Shown here: positions 6,527-13,744 of the stretch, one piece after another
Numbering within the stretch: the first letter of the stretch is position 1
How the letters are laid out: every line of letters starts with the position of its first letter
Source: DAIOSQ01 sp036752465
GTDB taxonomy: Bacteria > Pseudomonadota > Gammaproteobacteria > Legionellales > Legionellaceae
Direction: 5' to 3'
Assembly (NCBI GenBank): GCA_036752465.1
Contig: DAIOSQ010000048.1
Coordinates: forward strand, 1-15,950
DNA: 15,950 bases
Notes under the pieces: generated by a model
The model's input: the letters and a program-made list of their open reading frames with translations, nothing else
Databases searched by the model: none
What the model was told of the DNA's origin: nothing
Translations under genes and position numbers: made by a program

Positions 6527-7324
6527 ATGCAAGATTATTTTGTTGACATGAGCAATCTTAATTTTTCTCATGGTGGGCGAGTGGTGTTTAACGATGTTAA
6601 CATCAAGGTACCGAGTGGCAAAATCACAGCTATTATGGGGCCAAGTGGGAGCGGGAAAACGACGCTATTGCGCTTAATTGGGGCATTGCTCAGACCAGAT
6701 AGTGGTAAGGTTATGGTTAAGGGAATTAATGTGCACCAATTACCCATCAAAGCGCTGGGTGCTATGCGCAAAAAGATGGGTCTTTTATTTCAAAACAGTG
6801 CTTTATTTACCCACTTATCGGTTTACGATAATGTTGCCTTTCCTTTGCGTGAACACACCAAATTAAATGACGCCATGGTAAGAGACATTGTCCTGATGAA
6901 GTTGGAAGCGGTTGGGTTAAGAGGTGCGGCGCCTTTAATGCCTGCAGAATTATCCGGTGGTATGGCCAGAAGGGTGGCTTTGGCCAGGGCGATTGCGATG
7001 GATCCTGAGTTGATGATGTACGACGAACCATTTACTGGACAAGATCCGGTTTCTATGGGGGTGTTGGTCCGATTGATTAAACGCTTAAATCAGTTATTAC
7101 AGACCACAACAGTCATTGTTTCGCATGATGTGGAAGAAACTTGCTCTATTGCTGACTATGTCTATTTAATCGCAGGTGGTCAGGTTATTGGTGAAGGTGA
7201 GCCGCAAGGTTTGTTGCGTTCTGCTGAGCCTAAAATCAGGCAATTTATGCACGGTGAAGTGGATGGGGTGGTGCCATTCCACTATCCTGCGCGTCCTTAT
7301 ATTGAGGAACTACTCGATGCTTGA
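6527..7324 (+). CDS. mlaF: Phospholipid transport ABC ATPase MlaF
   Basis: Cytoplasmic ATPase of the inner-membrane MlaFEDB complex, which moves phospholipids between the inner membrane and periplasmic MlaC to keep the outer leaflet of the outer membrane free of them. The 265-residue protein has Walker A GPSGSGKT (38-45), Gln89 in LLFQNSALF, signature LSGGMARR (142-149), Walker B MMYDEP and switch His200. The stretches FPLREHTKL and MKLEAVGLRGAA, and the ending VPFHYPARPY, are close to E. coli MlaF and distinguish it from other ABC ATPases. GAGG lies 10 nt before the ATG; a second ATG at 6548 is less likely. It overlaps mlaE by 8 nt. Confidence 0.96.
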   Translation: MQDYFVDMSNLNFSHGGRVVFNDVNIKVPSGKITAIMGPSGSGKTTLLRLIGALLRPDSGKVMVKGINVHQLPIKALGAMRKKMGLLFQNSALFTHLSVYDNVAFPLREHTKLNDAMVRDIVLMKLEAVGLRGAAPLMPAELSGGMARRVALARAIAMDPELMMYDEPFTGQDPVSMGVLVRLIKRLNQLLQTTTVIVSHDVEETCSIADYVYLIAGGQVIGEGEPQGLLRSAEPKIRQFMHGEVDGVVPFHYPARPYIEELLDA

Positions 7325-8099
7325 GTTCATGGAGCGTGTGGGTGGGCGTGGCTTACGCTCACTTACTTTGTTTGGCCAGTCGGGGTGTTTTTTACTGCGC
7401 GTATTATGTCGCAAACCCGATCTACGGCGCTTGAGTCCAGATTTGAAGCGACAACTGTATTTTGTAGGGGTGCTTTCCTGTCTTATCATTGTTGTATCAG
7501 CGCTGTTTATTGGCATGGTCGTGGGTTTACAAGGCTATCATACTTTGGAAAGATTTGGTGCCACCAGTCAATTGGGGCAGTTGTTGGCCCTGAGTATTGC
7601 ACGGGAATTAGGCCCGGTGATGAGTGCGCTGTTATTCGCTGGCAGAGCCGGATCGGCATTAACGGCAGAAATTGGTTTGATGAAAGCAACTGAGCAACTT
7701 GCCAGCATGGACATGATGGGGATTGATCCGCTAGGACGGATTATCTACCCTCGCTTTTTAGCCGGTTTTCTGGTATTACCCATATTAGCCCTGATTTTTT
7801 CTGCGGTTGCAATTTACGGTGGTTATGCAGTTGGGGTGCGTTGGTTGGGAGTGGATGCCGGTAGTTTTTGGTCAAATATGCAGGCAGCGGTCGATTTTCG
7901 TCTGGATGTGCTGAGTGGCATTATCAAAAGCATCGTGTTTGCTTTTGTGGTCATATGGATTGCCTTATTTCAAGGGTTTACTTGTATGTCAACGGCGGAA
8001 GGCATCAGCCAGGCGACCACCAAAACAGTTGTGTACTCATCGTTAGCTATTTTAGGGTTTGATTTTTTGTTGACTGCAGTGATGATTGGAGGTTGGTGA
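7317..8099 (+). CDS. mlaE: Phospholipid transport permease MlaE
   Basis: Integral membrane permease of the MlaFEDB transporter, 260 residues. The N-terminus MLEFMERVGGRGLRSLTLFG aligns with that of E. coli MlaE and fixes the start at 7317, where GAGGA lies 8 nt upstream; the frame stays open further back inside mlaF. The MlaE hallmark ELGPVMSALLFAGRAGSAL, continuing into IGLMKATEQLASM, is present. Hydrophobic helices occur at about VLSCLIIVVSALFIGMVVGL, FLAGFLVLPILALIFSAVAI, SIVFAFVVIWIALF and LAILGFDFLLTAVMI. Start and stop overlap both neighbours, so it is translated as part of the operon. Confidence 0.96.
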   Translation: MLEFMERVGGRGLRSLTLFGQSGCFLLRVLCRKPDLRRLSPDLKRQLYFVGVLSCLIIVVSALFIGMVVGLQGYHTLERFGATSQLGQLLALSIARELGPVMSALLFAGRAGSALTAEIGLMKATEQLASMDMMGIDPLGRIIYPRFLAGFLVLPILALIFSAVAIYGGYAVGVRWLGVDAGSFWSNMQAAVDFRLDVLSGIIKSIVFAFVVIWIALFQGFTCMSTAEGISQATTKTVVYSSLAILGFDFLLTAVMIGGW

Positions 8100-8584
8100 T
8101 GAATAAGCAGCATTCTCGCTATATAGATTTTAGTGTGGGCATCTTTATGATGTTGGGCTTGCTCGCTTTTGCGGTGATGGCCATCAAAGTCAGTGGTATT
8201 GGCAGCATGTTGTCCGGGAAAAGTTATGAGGTGACCGCTGATTTTAGCGATATTGGTGGTTTGAAAGTGCGTGCTCCCGTAACTTTAGCTGGTGTGCACA
8301 TAGGCGAAGTTACCAATATCGAGCTGCAATCTGGTGCGTTGAATGCCAAAGTCACCATGAAACTACGCGCAGATAAGCCAATTCCCTATGAAGATGTTTC
8401 TGCTCGTATTTTAACTGAGGGCTTGATTGGCTCTAATTACGTCAGTATTGTGCCGGGATTCGATGACGAAGCTGATCGCAAGCATCCTTATTTACAGCAG
8501 GGGGATGTGATTGCTAAGACACAAGAGGCCATTATTCTTGAAAATTTGATAGGTCAATTATTATTTAATATTAACAAAAAATAA
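8099..8584 (+). CDS. mlaD: Phospholipid transport MCE-domain protein MlaD
   Basis: Inner-membrane anchored MCE protein whose hexameric ring forms the periplasmic channel on MlaFEB. A single membrane helix (about residues 12-31, VGIFMMLGLLAFAVMAIKV) precedes the MCE domain with VTADFSDIGGLKVRAPVTLAGVHIGEV and ILTEGLIGSNYVSI. The start is the ATG at 8099, sharing one base with the mlaE stop and preceded by GGAGG. At 161 residues it ends right after the EAIILENLIGQLLF helix, without the disordered tail of E. coli MlaD (183 residues). Two stop codons (TAATAA) follow. Confidence 0.95.
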   Translation: MNKQHSRYIDFSVGIFMMLGLLAFAVMAIKVSGIGSMLSGKSYEVTADFSDIGGLKVRAPVTLAGVHIGEVTNIELQSGALNAKVTMKLRADKPIPYEDVSARILTEGLIGSNYVSIVPGFDDEADRKHPYLQQGDVIAKTQEAIILENLIGQLLFNINKK

Positions 8585-8601
8585 TAACGTAGAGACTCAC
8601 A

Positions 8602-8631
8602 GGCTAACAAGCATCGTTGTGCCAGTGTTTT
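8602..8631 (+). promoter_or_regulatory. Imperfect hairpin in the mlaD-mlaC gap
   Basis: GGC plus ACAA can pair with TTGT plus GCC around a 6-nt loop with a two-base bulge, and TTTT follows four bases later. It sits in the only sizeable gap (88 bp) of the mla-murA gene run. It could be a weak attenuator or an RNA stabiliser, or be meaningless; the stem is short and bulged. Confidence 0.2.
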
Positions 8632-8672
8632 GACATGACGAAGCGTGTAATTACCAAAAAAAGGGATATCAT

Positions 8673-9275
8673 ATGAAAGCTTACAAGGCGTGGGTGTTTT
8701 TGGGAAGTATGTTGCTATCAGCGGTGCTTTTTGCGCAAGCTTCGCCGTTGCCCATGTTGGAGCAAACCGCCAGCCATATTATTACACAATTAAAGCAGCA
8801 CCAAGGGTCATTAAAAACCGATCATCAATTTATCTATCAAGCGATTCGTGAGTATTTACTGCCTAATGTGGATGTGAATGGCATGGCCAGGTCGGTGCTT
8901 GGGCGTCAGGCATGGAACCAGGCAACGCTCGCTGAAAAACAGCAGTTTACGGATGTGTTTACCCAGTTAGTGATTCGTACGTATGCTAGCCCGTTGGCCG
9001 AGTATTCTGATGAAACCATACGCTTTTTGCCGCTGCGTGGTACCCTGAGTGGGCGTTTTTTACGAGTAGAAAGTCTAATCATTCGATCTAGCGGACCCAG
9101 CATACCCTTAAGTTATAGTTTGGTTGCCAAAGGCGAGCAATGGAAAATTTATGATTTTAGTGTGGAAGGTGTCAGTTTACTGCAGAGTTTTCGCTCGCAG
9201 TTTGGTCAAATGTTGCAAAATGCTTCGATGCAAGATTTAATCAAAGCCATGCGACAAAAAAGCGAGGTGTCATGA
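8673..9275 (+). CDS. mlaC: Periplasmic phospholipid-binding protein MlaC
   Basis: Soluble periplasmic shuttle that carries phospholipid between MlaFEDB in the inner membrane and MlaA-porin in the outer membrane. The 200-residue precursor has a signal peptide (MKAYKAWVFLGSMLLSAVLFAQA). The mature part matches the Ttg2/MlaC family: YLLPNVDVNGMARSVLGRQAWNQAT, then EKQQFTDVFTQLVIRTYASPL, and WKIYDFSVEGVSLLQSFRSQF near the end. AAGGG lies upstream of the ATG. Its stop overlaps the mlaB start as ATGA. MlaA is not in this window. Confidence 0.95.
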   Translation: MKAYKAWVFLGSMLLSAVLFAQASPLPMLEQTASHIITQLKQHQGSLKTDHQFIYQAIREYLLPNVDVNGMARSVLGRQAWNQATLAEKQQFTDVFTQLVIRTYASPLAEYSDETIRFLPLRGTLSGRFLRVESLIIRSSGPSIPLSYSLVAKGEQWKIYDFSVEGVSLLQSFRSQFGQMLQNASMQDLIKAMRQKSEVS

Positions 9276-9547
9276 TGGAGCGTTTTAAACTTTCGCATGA
9301 GCTATCATTTATCACCGTACCCAGTTATATCAAGCACATGCAGCAGCGATTGCTTGCGACCAGCAAGGATGGGTTATGTCTAGATTTAAGTGATGTCCAG
9401 CAATGTGACAGTGCTGGCTTGGCATTGCTTATTGAAGCCAAACGGATCTGCAATCAGTGTCAACTTACCTTTACTATCGAAGGTATGTCAGCCAATATTT
9501 ACGCATTGGCCGAGTTTTGTGGTGTCAAGCAGATCTTGGCGATATAG
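9272..9547 (+). CDS. mlaB: STAS-domain protein MlaB
   Basis: Small cytoplasmic STAS-domain subunit that binds MlaF and stimulates assembly and activity of MlaFEDB. The 91-residue protein shows the STAS core CLDLSDVQQCDSAGLALLIEA with Ser47 at the position conserved in this family. Two adjacent ATGs (9272 and 9275) follow a GAGG; the first overlaps the mlaC stop, the second has the better spacing, so the true N-terminus may be one residue shorter. Confidence 0.9.
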   Translation: MMERFKLSHELSFITVPSYIKHMQQRLLATSKDGLCLDLSDVQQCDSAGLALLIEAKRICNQCQLTFTIEGMSANIYALAEFCGVKQILAI

Positions 9548-9548
9548 T

Positions 9549-9794
9549 ATGATAAGTGCAGCGGAGTTAAAACAAGTGTTGTTGGCAACCGGTATGGTTG
9601 AACATGTGGCCATAGAGTCTGATGGGTATCATTATCATGTCACGGTAGTTTCTGATATCTTCAGCGAAAAGAGCAAGCTTTTACGACAAAAATGGGTTTA
9701 TGCGCAGCTTAAACAGTATATAACCACTGGCAGTCTGCATGCATTACAAATGAAAACCTGGACCATATCTGAATGGGAGAAACAACGTGGATAA
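9549..9794 (+). CDS. ibaG: BolA-family protein IbaG
   Basis: An 81-residue cytosolic BolA-like protein. IbaG proteins interact with monothiol glutaredoxin and iron-sulfur clusters and are linked to acid stress and envelope growth. The visible pattern is SDGYHYHVTVVSDIF followed by SLHALQMKTWTISEWE, with the conserved His64 region that serves as a cluster ligand in BolA proteins. The ATG at 9549 lies one base after the mlaB stop; the open frame extends upstream only as an mlaB shadow. Position between mlaB and murA is the usual one in gammaproteobacteria. Confidence 0.92.
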   Translation: MISAAELKQVLLATGMVEHVAIESDGYHYHVTVVSDIFSEKSKLLRQKWVYAQLKQYITTGSLHALQMKTWTISEWEKQRG

Positions 9795-11049
9795 ATTAGT
9801 CATCAATGGCGGTAAACCGTTGCACGGCGAAGTGATCATTTCAGGTGCGAAAAATGCAGCACTGCCCATAATGGCGGCAACCTTACTGGCACAAGATAAT
9901 ATTACGATTGCCAATGTGCCTCATCTTAAAGATGTCACCACGATGATGGAGTTACTGGGCCAATTGGGTGCTAAACTCGTAGTTGATGAAAAGATGAACG
10001 TCCAAATTGACGCGAGTGATGTGCACAAAATGGTCGCTCCCTACGAACTGGTGAAAACCATGCGCGCTTCAATTTTAGTGCTGGGCCCATTGTTGGCGCG
10101 CTTTGGCGAGGCTGATGTCTCACTCCCCGGGGGTTGCGCCATAGGCACAAGGCCAGTGGATCTCCACTTGAAAGCCCTGAAAGCAATGGGCGCAGATATT
10201 ACGGTTAATAATGGTTTCATCAAAGCCCGTTCTAAGCAAGCGCGCTTACAGGGTAAGTCATTGGTATTTGATACGGTTACGGTTACCGGTACCGAGAATA
10301 TCATGATGGCAGCTGTGTTGGCCGAAGGTCAAACGGTGATCAAAAACGCAGCGCGTGAGCCAGAAGTTTTGGATTTGGCCATTTTTCTGAATCAATTGGG
10401 TGCGCGCATCAAAGGAGCTGGCACACATACCATTGTGATCGAAGGTGTAGAAGCGCTAAGCGGTGGTAGTTACTCGGTTATGCCGGATCGTATTGAAGCC
10501 GGCACTTATTTAACCGCTGGCGCCATTACACGCGGCCAAGTCACCGTAAGAAAAGTCAAACCGGACAATTTGCTATCGATGTTGTGTAAATTTGAAGAGG
10601 CAGGTGCGGCGATTACCATTGGTGAGGATTGGATTACACTAGACATGGATGGTCAGCGTGCTGAGTCCGTGGATATTTCTACTGCACCATATCCCGCTTT
10701 TCCAACAGATATGCAAGCGCAATTTATGGCATTGAATGCGGTATCAGAAGGCACAGGCTCCGTGATAGAAACCATTTTTGAAAATCGTTTTATGCATGTC
10801 CAGGAGCTACAGCGCATGGGTGCAAAAATTCGTTTAAATGGCAATACCGCGATAGTTGCTGGCGTCGAGAAACTAACCGGTGCACCGGTGATGGCAACGG
10901 ATTTGCGTGCTTCTGCAAGCTTGGTGCTGGCAGGTTTGGTAGCCGAGGGCGAAACTACCGTTGAGAGAATATATCATGTCGATCGCGGCTATGATCGCAT
11001 CGAAGAAAAATTGGCTTCTTTAGGTGCTGACATCAAACGGTGTTCTTGA
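9787..11049 (+). CDS. murA: UDP-N-acetylglucosamine 1-carboxyvinyltransferase MurA
   Basis: Transfers enolpyruvate from phosphoenolpyruvate to UDP-GlcNAc, the first committed step of peptidoglycan synthesis, in the cytosol. Length is 420 residues against 419 in E. coli. Key residues are Lys22 in SGAKNAALP, the catalytic Cys117 in LPGGCAIGTRPVDLH, Asp308 in YPAFPTDMQAQF and Arg400 in HVDRGYDRIEEKL. Because Cys rather than Asp is present in the loop, a fosfomycin-sensitive form is expected. It begins with GTG inside the ibaG end (8-nt overlap), with GGGAG seven bases before it. Confidence 0.97.
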   Translation: MDKLVINGGKPLHGEVIISGAKNAALPIMAATLLAQDNITIANVPHLKDVTTMMELLGQLGAKLVVDEKMNVQIDASDVHKMVAPYELVKTMRASILVLGPLLARFGEADVSLPGGCAIGTRPVDLHLKALKAMGADITVNNGFIKARSKQARLQGKSLVFDTVTVTGTENIMMAAVLAEGQTVIKNAAREPEVLDLAIFLNQLGARIKGAGTHTIVIEGVEALSGGSYSVMPDRIEAGTYLTAGAITRGQVTVRKVKPDNLLSMLCKFEEAGAAITIGEDWITLDMDGQRAESVDISTAPYPAFPTDMQAQFMALNAVSEGTGSVIETIFENRFMHVQELQRMGAKIRLNGNTAIVAGVEKLTGAPVMATDLRASASLVLAGLVAEGETTVERIYHVDRGYDRIEEKLASLGADIKRCS

Positions 11050-11813
11050 TTTTGGTCACAAGTGAACAGTTAGTCATGTACTTAGCGCACTATTTGCAAG
11101 CCGATAAAGTCAAAGATTATGCACCCAATGGGCTGCAAGTCGAGGGTCGTGAGCGGGTTGAGCGTATTTGCACAGCAGTCACAGCAAGTTACGCTGTGAT
11201 TAAGCAGGCCCAAGTGTTACAAGCTGATGCATTGCTGGTGCACCATGGTTTTTTTTGGCAGGGTGAGTCAGCACCGCTTATCGGCACAAAATATCAGCGC
11301 ATCAAGGCCTTGATACAACAAGACATTAATTTATTGGCCTATCATTTACCGTTGGATTGCCATGCTGAGGTCGGTAATAACGCCTGCTTGGGGCGTTTAT
11401 TGGGCGCGGAACAGGTGCAACCACATCCGGCCTCAGGCATAACCGATTTGTTATGGTCCGGACGTTTAGCCCAAACCATGTCCTATCAGGTATTTGGTGA
11501 TTTCCTGACGAATATTTTCCAGCGCGCACCGTTGTGTATCGTGGCCGACGGACAACATACGATACAACAAATCGCTTGGTGCACGGGTGCCGCCCAAGAC
11601 TTGATCACGGATGCCAAACAATTGGGTGTGGGTGCTTATATCAGTGGTGAGATTTCAGAGCGGACCTATTATCAGGCAAAAGAGTTAGGGATCCACTATT
11701 TCGCTTGTGGACATCATGCGACTGAGCGTTACGGCATACAAGCATTGGGTGAGCATCTGGCTAAACAATTTGATCTGGTCCATATGTTTATCGACACCGA
11801 CAATCCTATCTAA
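11040..11813 (+). CDS. Nif3/YbgI-family dinuclear metal protein
   Basis: Conserved Nif3-like protein of 257 residues, related to E. coli YbgI and to GTP cyclohydrolase 1 type 2 annotations. Its physiological role is not firmly established. Metal-site residues are visible: HHGFFW (His68, His69), LPLDCH (Asp106, His108) and HHATERYG (His225, His226, Glu229). DYAPNGLQVEG is the usual N-terminal family motif. The start is uncertain: GTG at 11040 lies within murA, TTG at 11046 and 11052 are alternatives closer to the family length, and ATG at 11076 would cut into the first helix. Overlap with the murA stop suggests coupling. It is the last plus-strand gene of the operon. Confidence 0.88.
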   Translation: MFLILVTSEQLVMYLAHYLQADKVKDYAPNGLQVEGRERVERICTAVTASYAVIKQAQVLQADALLVHHGFFWQGESAPLIGTKYQRIKALIQQDINLLAYHLPLDCHAEVGNNACLGRLLGAEQVQPHPASGITDLLWSGRLAQTMSYQVFGDFLTNIFQRAPLCIVADGQHTIQQIAWCTGAAQDLITDAKQLGVGAYISGEISERTYYQAKELGIHYFACGHHATERYGIQALGEHLAKQFDLVHMFIDTDNPI

Positions 11814-11870
11814 AACCACAGCGATTGGCTGCGTAGATATTAACTTCCCAAGATCGTTATACCTACCACA

Positions 11871-13589
11871 CTAAGAAGTGGACCCCATCCTCTTATACGG
11901 CAAGTACACCGGCTCCCAGATGTTGGCTTGCACAGTTTCGGCAATTTGTGCATCACTGAGATAGGGGGCTAGTTGTGAGGCTACGGCTTCTTTGGCTACG
12001 GCGACAGCAATTTGGTAAGATACTTTGCGAATATCTGCCATTGGTGGCAATAAATTTGCCGTTTTATCTTCGATACATGGTGAGCAAGCTGCCAATGCTT
12101 TGGCCGCTACCATAAACATTTTGTCTGACACTCTGCGGGCTTTGACCGCAATAATCCCCAGTCCCATGCCAGGGAAAATATATGAATTATTGGTTTGGTC
12201 AATTCTGGTGAGTTTGCCATGCCGCGTTAGATCTGCGAACGGGCTGCCCGTGCCTACTAAAACCTTATCATGGGTCCATTTTACTAAATCAGCAGGGGTT
12301 GCTTCGCTTTTATCCGTCGGATTGGATAAGGGCAGAATAATTGGATATTCGGTATGTGCGGCCATGGTTGTAACAATATCCTGGGTGAAATGATTGGCCT
12401 GTCCAGATACACCAATCAAAGCGGTCGCATGGCTATGTTTAATCACATCTGCCAATGAAATATTATTTGGGTTAGCACAAGACCAATGCGCGATGGCCGC
12501 GCGTGATTGGCAAAATTTTGCTTGGAAAGGCAGTACTTCACCATTGTCTGCAAGCAGCAATCCATTGCGATCGACCACAAAAAAACGTTTGAGGGCTTCT
12601 TGCTCAGACAAGCCCTCATCTTTCATAGCCTCTACCAATAGATTGCTGATGCCGCAGCCTGCCGATCCGCCGCCATACACCACGATGATATTTTCGCTTA
12701 ATTTTTTTCCGGTAACATTAAGAGCGGATAGCATAGTCCCAGTGGCGACCGCAGCAGTACCCTGAATATCATCATTGAAGGTGCACAATTGGTCGCGATA
12801 TTTTTGTAAAATAGGGTTGGCATTTTGCTGCGCAAAATCCTCCCATTGCAACAAGACGTTAGGAAAACGTTTTTTGATTGCGCTGACGAAACTTTCTATG
12901 AAGTTGTCATATTTTTTGCCGCGTATTCTTTCATGACGCCAACCAATATATAACGGATTTTGGACGTGGTCCTCGTTGTTGGTGCCGGTATCCAGCAATA
13001 TAGGCAATGTTTTGGATGGGTGCACGCCGGCGCATGCTGTATATAAGGATAATTTACCTATGGGTATTCCCATACCACCAGCACCTTGATCACCCAGGCC
13101 CAAAATGCGCTCGCCATCAGAGACCACAATGACTTCAATATCATCGAAGCGTGGGTGCTCAAACATTTTATCGATGATGTCTTTATTTTTATAAGAAATG
13201 AATAGGCCGCGTGGTCGGCGATATGTTTCACTGAATTTTTGACAGCCTAGACCAACAGTAGGGGTATAAACAATCGGTAACATCTCCTCGATATGACGGA
13301 TTAGTAAGCTATAAAATAAGGTTTCGTTAGAGTTTTGCAGATCACGCAAGTAGATATACTTTTCAAGATCACTATCCTTGCTAAGAAATGCTTCATATGA
13401 TCGCTCGCGCTGTTGCCTAATATTGGCGAAATGCGGTGGCAGTAACCCATCTAAATGAAATGCGGCGCGTTCCTCTGCTGAGAATGCCATGCCTTTGTTA
13501 AGCACGGGATTAGAAATCAAATTGTAATCAGTTAAAGAAACCTCAAGATAACTTTTGTCTTGCTCAGCAACATACCGATAATCACTCAT
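11871..13589 (-). CDS. maeA: NAD-dependent malic enzyme
   Basis: Oxidatively decarboxylates L-malate to pyruvate with reduction of NAD, linking the citric-acid cycle to pyruvate. Length is 572 residues, close to E. coli MaeA/SfcA (565). Visible residues are Tyr108 in IVYTPTVG, Lys179 in GIPIGKLSLYTACAG, metal ligands Glu250/Asp251 in LLQWEDFAQ and Asp274 in FNDDIQGTAA, and the nucleotide loop VVYGGGSAGCG at 303-313. The loop reads GGGSAG where GAGSAG is more common. I chose the ATG at 13589 with GGAG six bases ahead; an in-frame TTG at 13601 would add four residues. The large single-domain form without a phosphotransacetylase tail separates it from MaeB. It converges on the Nif3-family gene, with no clear terminator in the 57-bp gap. 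Confidence 0.95.
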   Translation of the reverse strand: MSDYRYVAEQDKSYLEVSLTDYNLISNPVLNKGMAFSAEERAAFHLDGLLPPHFANIRQQRERSYEAFLSKDSDLEKYIYLRDLQNSNETLFYSLLIRHIEEMLPIVYTPTVGLGCQKFSETYRRPRGLFISYKNKDIIDKMFEHPRFDDIEVIVVSDGERILGLGDQGAGGMGIPIGKLSLYTACAGVHPSKTLPILLDTGTNNEDHVQNPLYIGWRHERIRGKKYDNFIESFVSAIKKRFPNVLLQWEDFAQQNANPILQKYRDQLCTFNDDIQGTAAVATGTMLSALNVTGKKLSENIIVVYGGGSAGCGISNLLVEAMKDEGLSEQEALKRFFVVDRNGLLLADNGEVLPFQAKFCQSRAAIAHWSCANPNNISLADVIKHSHATALIGVSGQANHFTQDIVTTMAAHTEYPIILPLSNPTDKSEATPADLVKWTHDKVLVGTGSPFADLTRHGKLTRIDQTNNSYIFPGMGLGIIAVKARRVSDKMFMVAAKALAACSPCIEDKTANLLPPMADIRKVSYQIAVAVAKEAVASQLAPYLSDAQIAETVQANIWEPVYLPYKRMGSTS

Positions 13590-13619
13590 GCCTGTCTCCA
13601 ACCCTGTTTGCTTACTTTA

Positions 13620-13648
13620 AGACTATCTCTGAATGTTAACTGTGTCAA
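13620..13648 (-). promoter_or_regulatory. maeA: Sigma-70-like promoter for maeA
   Basis: On the minus strand a perfect TTGACA (13648-13643) is followed after exactly 17 nt by TAGTCT (13625-13620, three of six matches to TATAAT). Transcription would start about 25 nt before the maeA ATG, leaving a short leader with the GGAG ribosome site. Confidence 0.5.
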
Positions 13649-13682
13649 AGCACAGGCATAAAAAATTTTACCATCCGCGTTT

Positions 13683-13697
13683 GCCTTACGTTAAGGC
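13683..13697. repeat. Short inverted repeat beside a -10-like element
   Basis: GCCTTACGTTAAGGC has perfect 6-bp arms around a 3-nt centre. It sits between the divergent maeA and dehydratase genes, 12 nt before TATGAT (13710-13715), a possible -10 of the plus-strand gene with no good -35. It would overlap the -35 region, as an operator might. Confidence 0.3.
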
Positions 13698-13744
13698 TTG
13701 AAGTTGTAGTATGATCGAAAAAATTTTTGGCGTGACTGGAAAGG

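Noticed and set aside
12025..12765. Two back-to-back plus-strand open frames of about 120 codons each
   Set aside because: Both are antisense to maeA, whose motifs run through the region; typical codon-pattern shadows.
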